Shown piece after piece: positions 15,775-24,950 of a DNA stretch of 64,000 bases. The notes beneath the pieces were generated by a model. It saw nothing but the letters and a program-made list of their open reading frames with translations. It was not told the origin of the DNA and did no database searches. The translations under genes were made by a program, and so were the position numbers. This stretch comes from Pseudoselenomonas ruminantium (GTDB taxonomy: Bacteria > Bacillota > Negativicutes > Selenomonadales > Selenomonadaceae), in NCBI GenBank assembly GCA_902781305.1, contig CACZIV010000002.1, positions 1-64,000 of the forward strand, written 5' to 3'. Within the stretch, counting starts at the first letter, position 1. Each line of letters opens with the position of its first letter.

Positions 15775-17724
15775 ATGTCTGAAAAGAAACCATTTTACAT
15801 TACAACGCCGATTTACTATCCCAGTGCCAAGCTGCACATTGGTCATGCTTACTGCACGACCATTGCGGACTCCATTGCCCGCTACCACCGCCTGGCCGGG
15901 GATGATGTATTTTTCCTGACCGGTTCGGACGAACACGGCCAGAAGATTCAGCAGAAGGCCGAAGAAGCCGGTATTAAGCCTATTGAGTACACGGATAAAA
16001 TCGTGGCGGGCTTCCAGAACCTTTGGCAGAAACTCAACATCAGCAATGATGACTTCATCCGTACCACGGAAAAACGCCATGAAAAGGTTGTGCAGGAGAT
16101 TTTCCGCCGCATCTATGCCAAGGGTGATATCTACAAGGGCTCCTATAAGGGCCTCTATTGCACGCCCTGCGAAAGCTACTGGACGGAACATCAGCTCGAT
16201 GAAAACGGCTGCTGCCCGGACTGTGGCCGTCCTGTACAGGAAGTATCCGAAGAAGCTTACTTCTTCAAGATGAGCAACTATCAGGATAAGATTCTCGCCT
16301 ATATCGAGGAACATCCGGATTTCATTCAGCCGGTGTCCCGCCGCAATGAGATGATTAACTTTATCAAGCAGGGATTGGAAGATTTGTGCATTTCCCGTAC
16401 GTCCTTTGACTGGGGCATTCCGGTGCCCATTGATGAAAAGCACGTTATCTATGTGTGGTTCGATGCGCTGACCAACTACCTGACGCCGATTGGCTTCCTC
16501 GATGACCAGGAAAAATTCAACAAGTACTGGCCGGCTGATTTGCACCTCGTGGGCAAGGAAATCGTGCGCTTCCATACCATCATCTGGCCTTGCATCCTCA
16601 TGGCCCTCGACCTGCCGCTGCCGAAAAAGGTTTACGGCCATGGCTGGCTGATTGTCGATGGTGACAAGATGAGTAAGTCCAAGGGCAATGTGATTGACCC
16701 CATTGGCCTGATTGACGAATTCGGTGCCGATGCTATCCGCTACTTCCTGCTCCGCGAAATCAACCTCGGTCAGGATGGCAACTTCAGCCGTGATGCCCTG
16801 ATTGGCCGCATCAACAGCGATTTGGCCAACGACCTCGGCAACCTCCTGCACCGCACCCTCAACATGGTGGGCAAGTTCCAGGATGGCGTGCTTATCGCTC
16901 CGCAGGGCGAAAGCGAAGTGGATAAGAGCCTCAAGGCTGACGCCGCTGAAACGGTTGCTTACTTTGCCGAAAACATGGAGAAGATGGAACTGTCACTATC
17001 CATCAAGAAGGTCTGGGCATTTATCAGCCGTGCCAACAAATACATTGATGAAACGGCTCCCTGGGCACTGGCGAAGGATGAGAGCAAGAAACAGGAACTG
17101 GCTAACGTTATGTACAATCTGGCCGAATCCCTGCGCCATATCAGCGTGCTGATCAGCCCGTTTATGCCGATTACGGCAGAACGCATTTGGCAGCAGCTCA
17201 ACCTGTCGGGCGATTTCGCTGATGTTCAGCTTGAGGATATCAAGACCTGGGGCGGCATCGAAGGCGGCCACAAGGTGGGCACGCCGGAACAGCTCTTCCC
17301 GCGCATCGAAGTGGAGAAGGAAGAAGCCCCTGCCAAGCAGGAAAAACCGGCGAAGAAAAACAAGCAGGAAAAGAAAGCCGACAAAAAAGAACAGGCTGAC
17401 GAAAATGCCGAAATCAGCATTGACGATTTTGCCAAGATTCACCTGCGGGTGGTCAAGGTTCTCGCAGCTGAACCTGTGCCCAAGACGGAAAAACTCCTGA
17501 AACTCACGGTGGATTTGGGCGATGAACAGCGTGAAATTGTGTCCGGCATTGCCAAGCATTATGAGCCGGCTGACCTTATCGGCAAGAACGTGGTCATGGT
17601 CATCAACCTGAAGCCGGCCAAGATTCGCGGCATTGTGTCCCATGGCATGGTGCTCGCGGCTTCGCAGGGGGATGATTTGAAGGTTCTGTCGGTGGATATG
17701 CCGGTAGGCTCCACGGTGCGCTAA
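15775..17724 (+). CDS. metG: Methionyl-tRNA synthetase
   Basis: A 649-residue class I synthetase charging tRNA-Met in the cytoplasm. The HIGH motif is in KLHIGHAY (about 21-28) and KMSKSKGN at about 299-306. A zinc knuckle is seen as CTPCESYW (about 130) and CPDCGRP (about 147). A Lys/Glu-rich linker (about 520-545) joins the catalytic and anticodon parts to a C-terminal EMAPII/Trbp111-type tRNA-binding domain (about 545-649). No T-box leader is seen upstream. tatD starts one base after its stop, a common synteny. The assignment is firm. Confidence 0.97.
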   Translation: MSEKKPFYITTPIYYPSAKLHIGHAYCTTIADSIARYHRLAGDDVFFLTGSDEHGQKIQQKAEEAGIKPIEYTDKIVAGFQNLWQKLNISNDDFIRTTEKRHEKVVQEIFRRIYAKGDIYKGSYKGLYCTPCESYWTEHQLDENGCCPDCGRPVQEVSEEAYFFKMSNYQDKILAYIEEHPDFIQPVSRRNEMINFIKQGLEDLCISRTSFDWGIPVPIDEKHVIYVWFDALTNYLTPIGFLDDQEKFNKYWPADLHLVGKEIVRFHTIIWPCILMALDLPLPKKVYGHGWLIVDGDKMSKSKGNVIDPIGLIDEFGADAIRYFLLREINLGQDGNFSRDALIGRINSDLANDLGNLLHRTLNMVGKFQDGVLIAPQGESEVDKSLKADAAETVAYFAENMEKMELSLSIKKVWAFISRANKYIDETAPWALAKDESKKQELANVMYNLAESLRHISVLISPFMPITAERIWQQLNLSGDFADVQLEDIKTWGGIEGGHKVGTPEQLFPRIEVEKEEAPAKQEKPAKKNKQEKKADKKEQADENAEISIDDFAKIHLRVVKVLAAEPVPKTEKLLKLTVDLGDEQREIVSGIAKHYEPADLIGKNVVMVINLKPAKIRGIVSHGMVLAASQGDDLKVLSVDMPVGSTVR

Positions 17725-17725
17725 A

Positions 17726-18505
17726 ATGGCAGATTTTACGCTGGTGGATACCCATACCCACCTCAATGACAGTAAATTTGCCGGCAGTGAAGCCGAAGTG
17801 ATTGCCCGTGCCAATGCGGCTGGTGTTACCCGTCTGATTAATATGGGCGATACCCTGCAATCCTCCGCCAAGGCGGTGGAGCTGGCAGCGGCTTATGATG
17901 GCGTATATGCCGGTGTGGGCATTCACCCGGAGGAAATCTATGAGCTGGGCAAGGCTGATGATGAACAGCTGACTGCCTGGACGAGAGAAAAGCGGGTGGT
18001 GGCCATTGGTGAAATCGGCCTTGACTATTACTGGGAAAAGGACGAGGAGAAGCGTGCACTGCAGCGGCGCATGTTCATCCATCAACTGGATTTGGCCCGG
18101 CAGCTGCATCTGCCGGTCTGCATCCATGACCGGGAGGCGCATGGCGACACCATGGCGATTCTGAAAAAGGAAGGCAAAGGCCTGAAAGGTGTCCTGCATT
18201 GCTTCTCCGGCAGCTACGAAATGGCGCAGGAAATTTACAAAATGGGCTGGTATATCGGCGTCGATGGGCCCTTGACCTATAAGAATGCCGCGAAACTTCC
18301 TGAGATTGTGGAAAAATTTCCCTTAGAGCGCATTTTGGTGGAAACAGATGCCCCATATCTGGCACCTGTACCCATGCGCGGCAAGCAAAATGAGCCGGCT
18401 TTTGTCCGCTATGTGGCGGAGAAAGTCGCCGAAATCAAGGGGATTTCGGTGGAAAACGTGGCAAAACAAACCTCAACCAATGCTGAGGAACTATACGGCA
18501 TCTAA
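17726..18505 (+). CDS. tatD: TatD family metal-dependent hydrolase
   Basis: A 259-residue TIM-barrel hydrolase. Metal ligands are visible in DTHTHLND (N-terminus), IGEIGLDYYW (about 92-101), CIHDREA (about 132), VLHCFSG (about 155-161) and VETDAPYL (about 205-212). TatD proteins are 3'-5' exonucleases or DNases involved in DNA repair. ATG 17726 is placed directly after the metG stop, so the two are translationally coupled. Length is typical, and a stem-loop terminator with a T-run follows at 18535-18576. Confidence 0.93.
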   Translation: MADFTLVDTHTHLNDSKFAGSEAEVIARANAAGVTRLINMGDTLQSSAKAVELAAAYDGVYAGVGIHPEEIYELGKADDEQLTAWTREKRVVAIGEIGLDYYWEKDEEKRALQRRMFIHQLDLARQLHLPVCIHDREAHGDTMAILKKEGKGLKGVLHCFSGSYEMAQEIYKMGWYIGVDGPLTYKNAAKLPEIVEKFPLERILVETDAPYLAPVPMRGKQNEPAFVRYVAEKVAEIKGISVENVAKQTSTNAEELYGI

Positions 18506-18534
18506 AACGGGAATATGCCTGTTTTTGGCTGAAA

Positions 18535-18576
18535 GTGGTGGATACACTATGGAAAATCGTGTCCACCGCTTTTTTA
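18535..18576 (+). terminator. Terminator of metG-tatD
   Basis: GTGGTGGATACAC (18535-18547) pairs imperfectly with GTGTCCACCGC (18559-18569) and is followed by TTTTTT. Confidence 0.75.
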
Positions 18577-18630
18577 TTCCCATTTTTCATGTGTTTTTCA
18601 GCTAAATGTGGGAGAATAGGAGCATGGGAT

Positions 18631-18660
18631 TTGACAAGGTATTAAATCCCATGTTATACT
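18631..18660 (+). promoter_or_regulatory. Promoter of the 3D-domain protein gene
   Basis: TTGACA (18631-18636) and TATACT (18655-18660) are spaced by 18 bases, about 40 bases before the start codon. Confidence 0.7.
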
Positions 18661-18699
18661 ACGCGAAGTTCTTCACCAAAATTTTGAAGGGGGCTTTCA

Positions 18700-19515
18700 A
18701 TGAGTTTAACGAAACTATTAGCATTCAATCATAAAGAAAAAAAACTCGTAATGTGCATGGTGCTGGCCATTATGATGATGATGACAACGGGGTTTACCAA
18801 TACCTCGCTGCCGGACGATTGGCACCAGGTAACGATTGTGGCTGATGGCAAAACCATTAAGACCACAACCAATCATACGAATCCAGCATTTATCTTAGGA
18901 AAAAATGGCGTGAAACTTAGAGCCAACGACGAATACCATCTGGAAAAGGATGGCAAGAACACGAAAATCACCGTTTACCGCGCGGTCCCGGTAACGGTAA
19001 CGTACAATGGTCAGGCAAAACAGATCGTGACCAGCAAGCAGACTGTAGGCGACGCCCTGATCGAGTTGGGCTACAATCTGGAGGATGTGGAAACACCTCT
19101 GGGACTGGATGCGAAAATTCAGGCAAACTTAGACATAGTAGTAACGGACAGTGCCAAAAAACGCGAGGCACTGCAGCGTATGCGTGAAGAACAAATGCGG
19201 CCCATGGTGCAGACGGAAATGGGTAATCTGCATTACACCGGTGTTTACACCATGGAAGCAACGGCTTACCTGCCTACGGATGGCAGCGGCTCCGGCATTA
19301 CGGCGACAGGCATTCCTGCCCGCCGCGGTGTAGTGGCCGTGGACCCTGGCGTTATTCCTTTGGGCTCCAGAGTTTACATTCCGGGCTATGGTGTGGCCAT
19401 TGCCGCTGATACCGGCGGCGCTATCCGTGGACAGAAAGTAGACCTGTGCATGGAAACTTACGGCGAGTGCATGAACTTCGGTCGGAGAAACATCGAGGTT
19501 TATGTGCTGGCATAA
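18700..19515 (+). CDS. 3D-domain cell-wall protein with DUF348-type domain
   Basis: A 271-residue protein. A basic N-terminus and hydrophobic segment (about 15-32) act as signal peptide. A DUF348/YabE-like region follows (about 45-150, VTIVADGKTIKTTTN.. and QTVGDALIELG). The C-terminal 3D domain (about 185-271) has the conserved acidic residues in AVDPGVIPLG, AADTGGAI and KVDLCM. Such proteins are lytic transglycosylase-like wall hydrolases related to Sps/Rpf factors. ATG 18700 follows AAGGGGG. It is transcribed alone from its own sigma-A promoter to a strong terminator. Confidence 0.88.
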   Translation: MSLTKLLAFNHKEKKLVMCMVLAIMMMMTTGFTNTSLPDDWHQVTIVADGKTIKTTTNHTNPAFILGKNGVKLRANDEYHLEKDGKNTKITVYRAVPVTVTYNGQAKQIVTSKQTVGDALIELGYNLEDVETPLGLDAKIQANLDIVVTDSAKKREALQRMREEQMRPMVQTEMGNLHYTGVYTMEATAYLPTDGSGSGITATGIPARRGVVAVDPGVIPLGSRVYIPGYGVAIAADTGGAIRGQKVDLCMETYGECMNFGRRNIEVYVLA

Positions 19516-19521
19516 TGCAAG

Positions 19522-19558
19522 AAAAAAATCCGCAAGCAAAATGCTTGCGGATTTTTTT
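19522..19558. terminator. Bidirectional terminator
   Basis: AAAAAAATCCGCAAGC and GCTTGCGGATTTTTTT form a perfect stem with a 4-base loop between two convergent genes. Confidence 0.9.
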
Positions 19559-19868
19559 ACTGTTCAATTTCGACACCGTTTTTCCTGCATTCGTTAAAGA
19601 AGAAGACGGCGTTGGTGTCTTTGGGATTTTCACTCCAAAATTTGATGAGCTTTTGAGCCATTTCATATTTTTCCTGCATGAAGGGCAGGAGGTTTTCGGC
19701 GGTGACAGGGCCGCCGACGGTCATAAACACATCAATATTATGTCCGAGGGTTTCGAGCATTTCCTCTGTACATTCATTCTTTGCCAAAGCCTCGGCAAAG
19801 CGTACGCCTTGTTCAACATCATCGGCATAGCCGCGTTTTAACAGCCAGACAGCAATTAGCTTTTCCAT
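19557..19868 (-). CDS. Small soluble hypothetical protein
   Basis: A 103-residue helical protein beginning MEKLIAVWLLKRGYADDVEQG, with no signal peptide or membrane segment. ATG 19868 is chosen because GGAGGGAATTCC precedes it; a longer frame from 19901 has no ribosome site. It contains one Cys near the middle and one near the end (FFFNECRKNG). It is encoded alone between the 3D protein and the DeoR regulator. I do not recognise a family. Confidence 0.7.
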   Translation of the reverse strand: MEKLIAVWLLKRGYADDVEQGVRFAEALAKNECTEEMLETLGHNIDVFMTVGGPVTAENLLPFMQEKYEMAQKLIKFWSENPKDTNAVFFFNECRKNGVEIEQ

Positions 19869-19948
19869 GGAATTCCCTCCTTTTTTCGCTGTGTGCTTCA
19901 TTTATTCTATGCAGCAGGAGGGAATTCCTGCTTGTATAAGGGAGGAAT

Positions 19949-20707
19949 TTAGCAGATAAGTGTTACCAGCTTTTGTACCAGCAGTTTTTGCCACTGGGCA
20001 TCGGGCTGCTGGTCGGTGACGAGCGTATCAATATCCTGTAAATCGCAGGTCTTGACAAAGGCGGTTTTGTCGAATTTGGAGTGGTCGAGGAGCAGCAGGG
20101 ATTTTTTTGCTTGCTGCAGCATGACCTGTTTGACTACGGACTCGTCCTCGTTGGATTCCATCACGCCAAACTGTTGGTGCAGTCCTTTGCAGCTAATGAG
20201 TGCAATGTCGGCGCAGTAGCGTTCGAGTGCATTGCAGGTGGCGGCTCCGGTAAGTGCCAGCGAGTTGGGCCGCAGATTGCCGCCGGTGGAGATGATGCGG
20301 AAGGGGGCCGCCGCAAAGTCATAGGCCAGACGGATGGAGTTGGTGATAATGGTGATGTTTTTGTGCTCTTTTAATTGTTGCAGCAGTGCCAGACAGGTGG
20401 TACTGGAATCCACCATGATGGTATCGCCATCGCTGATGAGTTCACGAGCTTTGCGGGCGATATATTCCTTGTCTTCGCTGTTGATGGTGCTGCGTTTGAG
20501 GAAGGATAAATCCTCACTGGCTTTTTGCTCATTGAGTACAGCCCCGCCGTAGCTGCGGCGCAGGAAATTTTCGCCCTCCAGCTTTTCCAAGTCACGTCTT
20601 ACGGTTTCTTCTGTTACTTGAAAAAGCTGGCTCAGCTCGGAGACATAGACTTTCTTTTCCTGCTGAATCTTATCCATGATTAATTGGCGCCGTTCAATAC
20701 CTAACAT
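19949..20707 (-). CDS. DeoR family transcriptional regulator, probable rhamnose operon regulator
   Basis: A 252-residue protein. The N-terminal DeoR helix-turn-helix (about 5-55, RRQLIMDKIQQEKKVYVSEL and EETVRRDLEKLE) is followed by a C-terminal DeoRC sugar-phosphate sensor domain with VDSSTTCLALLQ and IITNSIRLAYDF. Such regulators usually repress sugar catabolic operons and release DNA on binding a phosphorylated intermediate. It is divergent from rhaBAD with 225 bases between, so control of rhamnose use is the natural inference; several Firmicutes regulate rhamnose with DeoR-type proteins. Confidence 0.9.
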   Translation of the reverse strand: MLGIERRQLIMDKIQQEKKVYVSELSQLFQVTEETVRRDLEKLEGENFLRRSYGGAVLNEQKASEDLSFLKRSTINSEDKEYIARKARELISDGDTIMVDSSTTCLALLQQLKEHKNITIITNSIRLAYDFAAAPFRIISTGGNLRPNSLALTGAATCNALERYCADIALISCKGLHQQFGVMESNEDESVVKQVMLQQAKKSLLLLDHSKFDKTAFVKTCDLQDIDTLVTDQQPDAQWQKLLVQKLVTLIC

Positions 20708-20736
20708 ACAATCACCTCGTCTTGCTTTATGGGTTT

Positions 20737-20765
20737 ATTATAGCGAAAGACAGATGAATACGCAA
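20737..20765 (-). promoter_or_regulatory. Promoter of the deoR-type gene
   Basis: On the minus strand TTGCGT (20765-20760) and TATAAT (20742-20737) are spaced by 17 bases, upstream of the regulator's GAGGTGAT ribosome site. Confidence 0.6.
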
Positions 20766-20815
20766 GGAAACAAAAGTAAAAACAGAAAAAACCACAAAAA
20801 TATCTGTATTTACTA

Positions 20816-20844
20816 TTGATTTTTCTGTTATTGTGTTGTATTAT
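20816..20844 (+). promoter_or_regulatory. Promoter of rhaBAD
   Basis: TTGATT (20816-20821) and TATTAT (20839-20844) are spaced by 17 bases. Downstream, at 20850-20890, several AAACAAA/AAACAAC direct repeats could be operator half-sites for the divergent DeoR protein; that part is inference. Confidence 0.6.
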
Positions 20845-20932
20845 TGGGTTGTAAACAAAAATAAGTCCAAACAAAACAAATAAAAACAACATTGTTGGAT
20901 TAAAGATGAGTTTGGCGCGAGGAGTTGAGAAA

Positions 20933-22354
20933 GTGGCACAGCGTAAATATTATCTGGCCATTGATATCGGTGCCTCCAGCGGGCGGCATATTTTGGGCTG
21001 GCTGGAAAACGGCAAGATACGCATTGAAGAAATCTATCGCTTTGAAAATAAGCTGGTCAAGAAAAATGGCCATCTTTGCTGGGATATTGAACATCTATTC
21101 AATGAGGTAAAGGCTGGAATCAAGGAGTGCGGGAAGTTAAACCGCATTCCGGCAAGCCTTTCCATTGATACCTGGGGCGTTGATTTCGTCTTGTTGGATA
21201 AGGAGGGAAAACTGCTCGGCGATACCGTCGCTTATCGTGACAGCCGGACCCGTGGTATGGATGAGGAAGTCTACCGGGTAATTGGCGAGAGCGAGCTGTA
21301 TAGCCGCAATGGTATTCAAAAGCAGCTATTTAACTCCATCTATCAGCTCATGGCGATAAAAAAGACACAGCCGGAGCTTTTGGCACAGGCAGAACATTTC
21401 CTGATGATTCCGGAGTACTTGCATTATCTGCTGACTGGGCAGATGGTCAATGAATATACCAATGCGACAACCACGCAGCTGGTCAATGCTGAGACGCAGG
21501 ATTGGGATTTTGAACTGCTGGAAAAATTGGGCCTGCCGACCAAAATCTTTGGCAGGCTGCATATGCCGAAAGATGTGGTAGGAAGCTTAAATGATGAGCT
21601 GGCAGCCGAGGTCGGTTTCCAGACGGAAGTGGTGCTGCCGGCTACGCACGATACCGGTGCGGCAGTTATGGCGGTGCCGACCAGTGCCGAAGATGCGATT
21701 TTCCTGAGTTCCGGCACCTGGTCGCTGATGGGCATTGAACGACTGATTCCCGATTGTACGGAAAAGAGCCGGGAGCATAATTTTACCAACGAAGGCGGCT
21801 ATCATTACCGCTACCGCTATCTGAAAAACATCATGGGCATGTGGATGATGCAGTCCCTGCGGCGTGAATTCAAGCATAAGTACACCTTTGAAGAACTTTA
21901 TCAGCTGGCCTATATCGGCAGGTACTTCACTTCAGTGGTCAATGTGAATGATGACCGTTTCCTGGCACCGGAAAGCATGATTGGCGCGATAAAGGATTAT
22001 TGTCGGGAACATGGTCAGGAAGTGCCGGAAACGGAAGGCGAAATCCTGTATTGCGTATATATGAGTCTGGCCAGATGTTATGCGCAGACCGTGGCAGAGA
22101 TTGAAGAACTCACGGGCAAAACATATTCCCGGATTCATGTGGTGGGCGGCGGCTGCCAGGATAAGTTCCTGAATGCTCTGCTGGCAACGGAAACGGGCAA
22201 AGAGGTCTATGCCGGCCCCATAGAGGCGACGGCTGTCGGCAATTTAATGGCACAGATGCTTAAAGACAACTGCTTTGCCGACTTGCATGAAGCCCGGCAG
22301 GTGGTGGCAAAATCCTTTGCGGTTTCGCCTGTGGAAGGAAAATTATCGTTTTAA
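20933..22354 (+). CDS. rhaB: Rhamnulokinase
   Basis: A 473-residue FGGY-family kinase phosphorylating L-rhamnulose with ATP. The N-terminal IDIGASSGRH binds phosphate, SIDTWGVDFVLLD precedes the catalytic Asp region, LPATHDTGAAVMAVP and FLSSGTWSLMG are FGGY-type motifs, and VVGGGCQDKFLNAL binds adenosine. GTG 20933 is chosen because GCGAGGAG lies 8 bases upstream; ATG 20906 lacks a ribosome site. It is the first gene of rhaB-rhaA-rhaD. No rhamnose transporter or mutarotase is adjacent. Confidence 0.93.
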   Translation: MAQRKYYLAIDIGASSGRHILGWLENGKIRIEEIYRFENKLVKKNGHLCWDIEHLFNEVKAGIKECGKLNRIPASLSIDTWGVDFVLLDKEGKLLGDTVAYRDSRTRGMDEEVYRVIGESELYSRNGIQKQLFNSIYQLMAIKKTQPELLAQAEHFLMIPEYLHYLLTGQMVNEYTNATTTQLVNAETQDWDFELLEKLGLPTKIFGRLHMPKDVVGSLNDELAAEVGFQTEVVLPATHDTGAAVMAVPTSAEDAIFLSSGTWSLMGIERLIPDCTEKSREHNFTNEGGYHYRYRYLKNIMGMWMMQSLRREFKHKYTFEELYQLAYIGRYFTSVVNVNDDRFLAPESMIGAIKDYCREHGQEVPETEGEILYCVYMSLARCYAQTVAEIEELTGKTYSRIHVVGGGCQDKFLNALLATETGKEVYAGPIEATAVGNLMAQMLKDNCFADLHEARQVVAKSFAVSPVEGKLSF

Positions 22355-22368
22355 CTGGAGGTAAGAAG

Positions 22369-23628
22369 ATGTCTCGTTTTGAAGAAGCTGTGAAAAAATA
22401 TGCTGCCCTGGGCATTGATGTGGAAAAGGTTTTGGAAAAACTCAAAAACGTCAGCATTTCCCTGCACTGCTGGCAGGGGGATGATGTGCGGGGCTTTGAT
22501 ACAGACCCGAATAAACCGCTGACCGGCGGCATTCAGACTACGGGTAATTATCCGGGGCGTGCACGTACGCCGGAAGAACTGATGGCCGATATCGACAAGG
22601 TCATCAGCCTGGTGCCGGGCAAGCCCAAGATGAATCTGCATGCCAGCTATGCTATCTTCGAAAAGGGCGAATGGGTAGACCGGGATAAGCTCGAACCGAA
22701 ACATTTTGCCAAGTGGGTACAGTTCTGCAAGGAAAGAGGCTTGGGCTGCGACTTTAATCCGACGTTCTTCTCCCATCCCAAGTGCGACCCGCTGACCTTG
22801 TCTTCCTCTAATGAAGAAACCCGCAAATTCTGGATTGAGCATGGCAAAGCCTCCATTCGCATCAGCTCATATCTGGCGGAGGAATTGGGACAGCCTTGTG
22901 TTATGAATATCTGGACTGGTGACGGCTTCAAGGATATTCCCGGCGACCGCCTTGGCCCCCGCAAGCGCTATAAGGAAAGCATTGACGCCATTCTTTCTGA
23001 ACCCTTTGATTTTAACAAGGTAAAACCCTGCGTGGAAAGCAAGGTCTTCGGCATTGGCGTGGAATCTTATACCGCCGGCAGCGGCGAGTTCTCGCTGACC
23101 TATGCCGCCATGAACAAGGATAAGTGCATTCCACTGATGGATAACGGTCATTATCATCCCACGGAAGTGGTCAGCGACAAGATTCCGGCCCTGTTGACTT
23201 TCTTTGATGAAATCGCTCTGCATGTAACCCGCCCGGTGCGCTGGGACAGCGACCATGTGGTGCTCTTTGATGATGAAACGAAGGAAATTGCCCGGGAAAT
23301 CGTGCGCTGCGGCGGTCTGGATGGCCGGGTGAAGATGGCTCTGGATTATTTCGATGCTTCCATTAACCGCGTATCGGCCTGGACTGTCGGCTACCGTAAC
23401 TTCCAGAAGGCCCTGCTCTTTGCCATGCTGCAGCCGGTAGAAGAACTCAAATCCCTGCAGGATAAAGGCCAGTTCAGCAAGCTGATGGTGGTGCAGGAAG
23501 AATTAAAGACCTTGCCACTCGGCGATATTTGGGCAGAGTTCTGCAGCCGCAATGGTGCACCGCAGGATGGCGAATGGTTCCGTCAGATTGAAGAATATGA
23601 GGAAAATGTGCAGTTAAAGCGCATTTGA
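22369..23628 (+). CDS. rhaA: L-rhamnose isomerase
   Basis: A 419-residue enzyme converting L-rhamnose to L-rhamnulose. Recognisable family segments are SLHCWQGDDVRGFD (about 25-38), DFNPTFFSHP (about 126), NIWTGDGFKDIP (about 182), the metal-binding MDNGHYHPTEVVSDK (about 259) and VRWDSDHVVLFDDE (about 289-302). It is a TIM barrel using two divalent metals. ATG 22369 follows GGAGGTAAGAAG. It is the second gene of the operon, 14 bases after rhaB. The assignment is firm. Confidence 0.96.
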   Translation: MSRFEEAVKKYAALGIDVEKVLEKLKNVSISLHCWQGDDVRGFDTDPNKPLTGGIQTTGNYPGRARTPEELMADIDKVISLVPGKPKMNLHASYAIFEKGEWVDRDKLEPKHFAKWVQFCKERGLGCDFNPTFFSHPKCDPLTLSSSNEETRKFWIEHGKASIRISSYLAEELGQPCVMNIWTGDGFKDIPGDRLGPRKRYKESIDAILSEPFDFNKVKPCVESKVFGIGVESYTAGSGEFSLTYAAMNKDKCIPLMDNGHYHPTEVVSDKIPALLTFFDEIALHVTRPVRWDSDHVVLFDDETKEIAREIVRCGGLDGRVKMALDYFDASINRVSAWTVGYRNFQKALLFAMLQPVEELKSLQDKGQFSKLMVVQEELKTLPLGDIWAEFCSRNGAPQDGEWFRQIEEYEENVQLKRI

Positions 23629-23644
23629 TAGGAGTTGTAGTTTT

Positions 23645-24463
23645 ATGGATATCAAAGCAGCAAAATTTATGGAAGGCTTTATCCGCCTGACCGCAGATGC
23701 ATTCAAGAAAGGCTGGCATGAACGCAATGGCGGCAATCTGACTTATCGTGTGCCGGCAGGTGAAGTAGAGTCCGTGAAGGACAGCCTGCATGCGGTAGAA
23801 GAATGGCTCCCCATCGGCAACACGGTGCCGGGGCTGGCTGGGGAATACTTCCTCGTCACGGGCAGCGGCAAGTATATGCGCAATGTAGAACTTGCCCCTG
23901 AGGAAAACGTGGCCCTGATTAAAATTGATGAAAAGGGCGAAAATTATGGGATTGTCTGGGGGCTGGTCAAGGGCGGTCGTCCTACCAGCGAATTGCCCAC
24001 CCATTTGGCGAATCATGAGCTCAAAAAGAAATTGACGGATGGCAAAAACCGCATTATCTATCATGCCCATCCGACTAACCTCATTGCCTTGACCTTTGTT
24101 CTGCCGCTGAACGACAAGGAATTCACCCGGGAACTTTGGGAAATGGCGACCGAAGACCCCGTGATTTTCCCGGAAGGCCTGGGCGTTGTTCCCTGGATGG
24201 TGCCCGGCGGCAAGGCAATTGCCGATGCGTCAACAAAACTCATGGAAAAATATCGCGTAGTCGTTTGGGCACATCACGGGCTCTTTGTCTGTGGTGATGA
24301 CTTCGACGAGGCTTTCGGCCTGATGGATACGGTGGAAAAAGCCGCGGAAATCTGTGTGAAAGTCCGTTCCATGGGCGGCAAGAAACAGACCATCACCAAG
24401 GAGAATTTCCTGGATTTGGCCAAAGAGTTTAATATTGACCTGAATACCGATTTGCTGGATTAG
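23645..24463 (+). CDS. rhaD: Rhamnulose-1-phosphate aldolase
   Basis: A 272-residue class II aldolase splitting L-rhamnulose-1-phosphate into DHAP and L-lactaldehyde. Zinc ligands are in YHAHPTN (about 139-145) and WAHHGLF (about 209-215); ERNGGNLTYR (about 26-35) binds phosphate. GGAG precedes the ATG. It is the third gene of rhaBAD and is followed by a strong terminator. L-lactaldehyde reductase (fucO-like) and aldehyde dehydrogenase genes are not in this neighbourhood. Confidence 0.95.
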   Translation: MDIKAAKFMEGFIRLTADAFKKGWHERNGGNLTYRVPAGEVESVKDSLHAVEEWLPIGNTVPGLAGEYFLVTGSGKYMRNVELAPEENVALIKIDEKGENYGIVWGLVKGGRPTSELPTHLANHELKKKLTDGKNRIIYHAHPTNLIALTFVLPLNDKEFTRELWEMATEDPVIFPEGLGVVPWMVPGGKAIADASTKLMEKYRVVVWAHHGLFVCGDDFDEAFGLMDTVEKAAEICVKVRSMGGKKQTITKENFLDLAKEFNIDLNTDLLD

Positions 24464-24499
24464 TTTAAGCTTGCAGCAGGCATTTTATCAGGCATAAAG

Positions 24500-24543
24500 A
24501 AAAGGACTATGGCAAACGAAGGATTTGTCATAGTCCTTTTTTA
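24500..24543. terminator. Terminator of rhaBAD (bidirectional)
   Basis: AAAAGGACTATG..CAAA pairs with TTTG.CATAGTCCTTTTTT across a short loop, between convergent genes. Confidence 0.85.
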
Positions 24544-24560
24544 TTGTGGCGTCTGTTGCT

Positions 24561-24950
24561 TTAGGAAATGGGACAGGAAGGTGTGTTACTGCCGCCGCGC
24601 TCAGCGGTATGTTTGCCCTCAAAGAGCGCCTGGCTGACCTTGCGCATGAGTTCATCCTGTTCAGCGGCAGCCGAGAATACTACCTGCTTGTTGGGAACAG
24701 CTTTTTCGGGATCAACTTCCGTAATGGCCAGCTGCAGGCGGTGACTTTTGTCCTTGCGGAAGGAATAGCTGCTGCGTGTCGCCAGCCATTCCGTAATCAT
24801 TTCGATATTCTGGAAGGAGGCAACCTTATTATAGTCCTTATAAACTTCAGCAGCCATGGCAGCGGCTTCTTTTTTGCCGGCAGCGGCACCGATAATGGAA
24901 AACTCAGTATTGGTTTCTTCTGTTATAAGACAGGTAACGATGTAGAGCAT
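24561..24950 (-). CDS. Small hypothetical protein
   Basis: A 129-residue protein starting MLYIVTCLITEETNTEFSIIGAAAGKKEAA. The first part alternates strands and helices; an Ala-rich helix follows (about 24-37), and a Gly/Pro/Ser tail ends TAERGGSNTPSCPIS. It has no signal peptide despite the hydrophobic start and no recognised motif. It is transcribed alone toward the rhaBAD terminator, and its upstream region is the long AT-rich space before the peptide transporter. Function is unknown. Confidence 0.6.
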   Translation of the reverse strand: MLYIVTCLITEETNTEFSIIGAAAGKKEAAAMAAEVYKDYNKVASFQNIEMITEWLATRSSYSFRKDKSHRLQLAITEVDPEKAVPNKQVVFSAAAEQDELMRKVSQALFEGKHTAERGGSNTPSCPIS

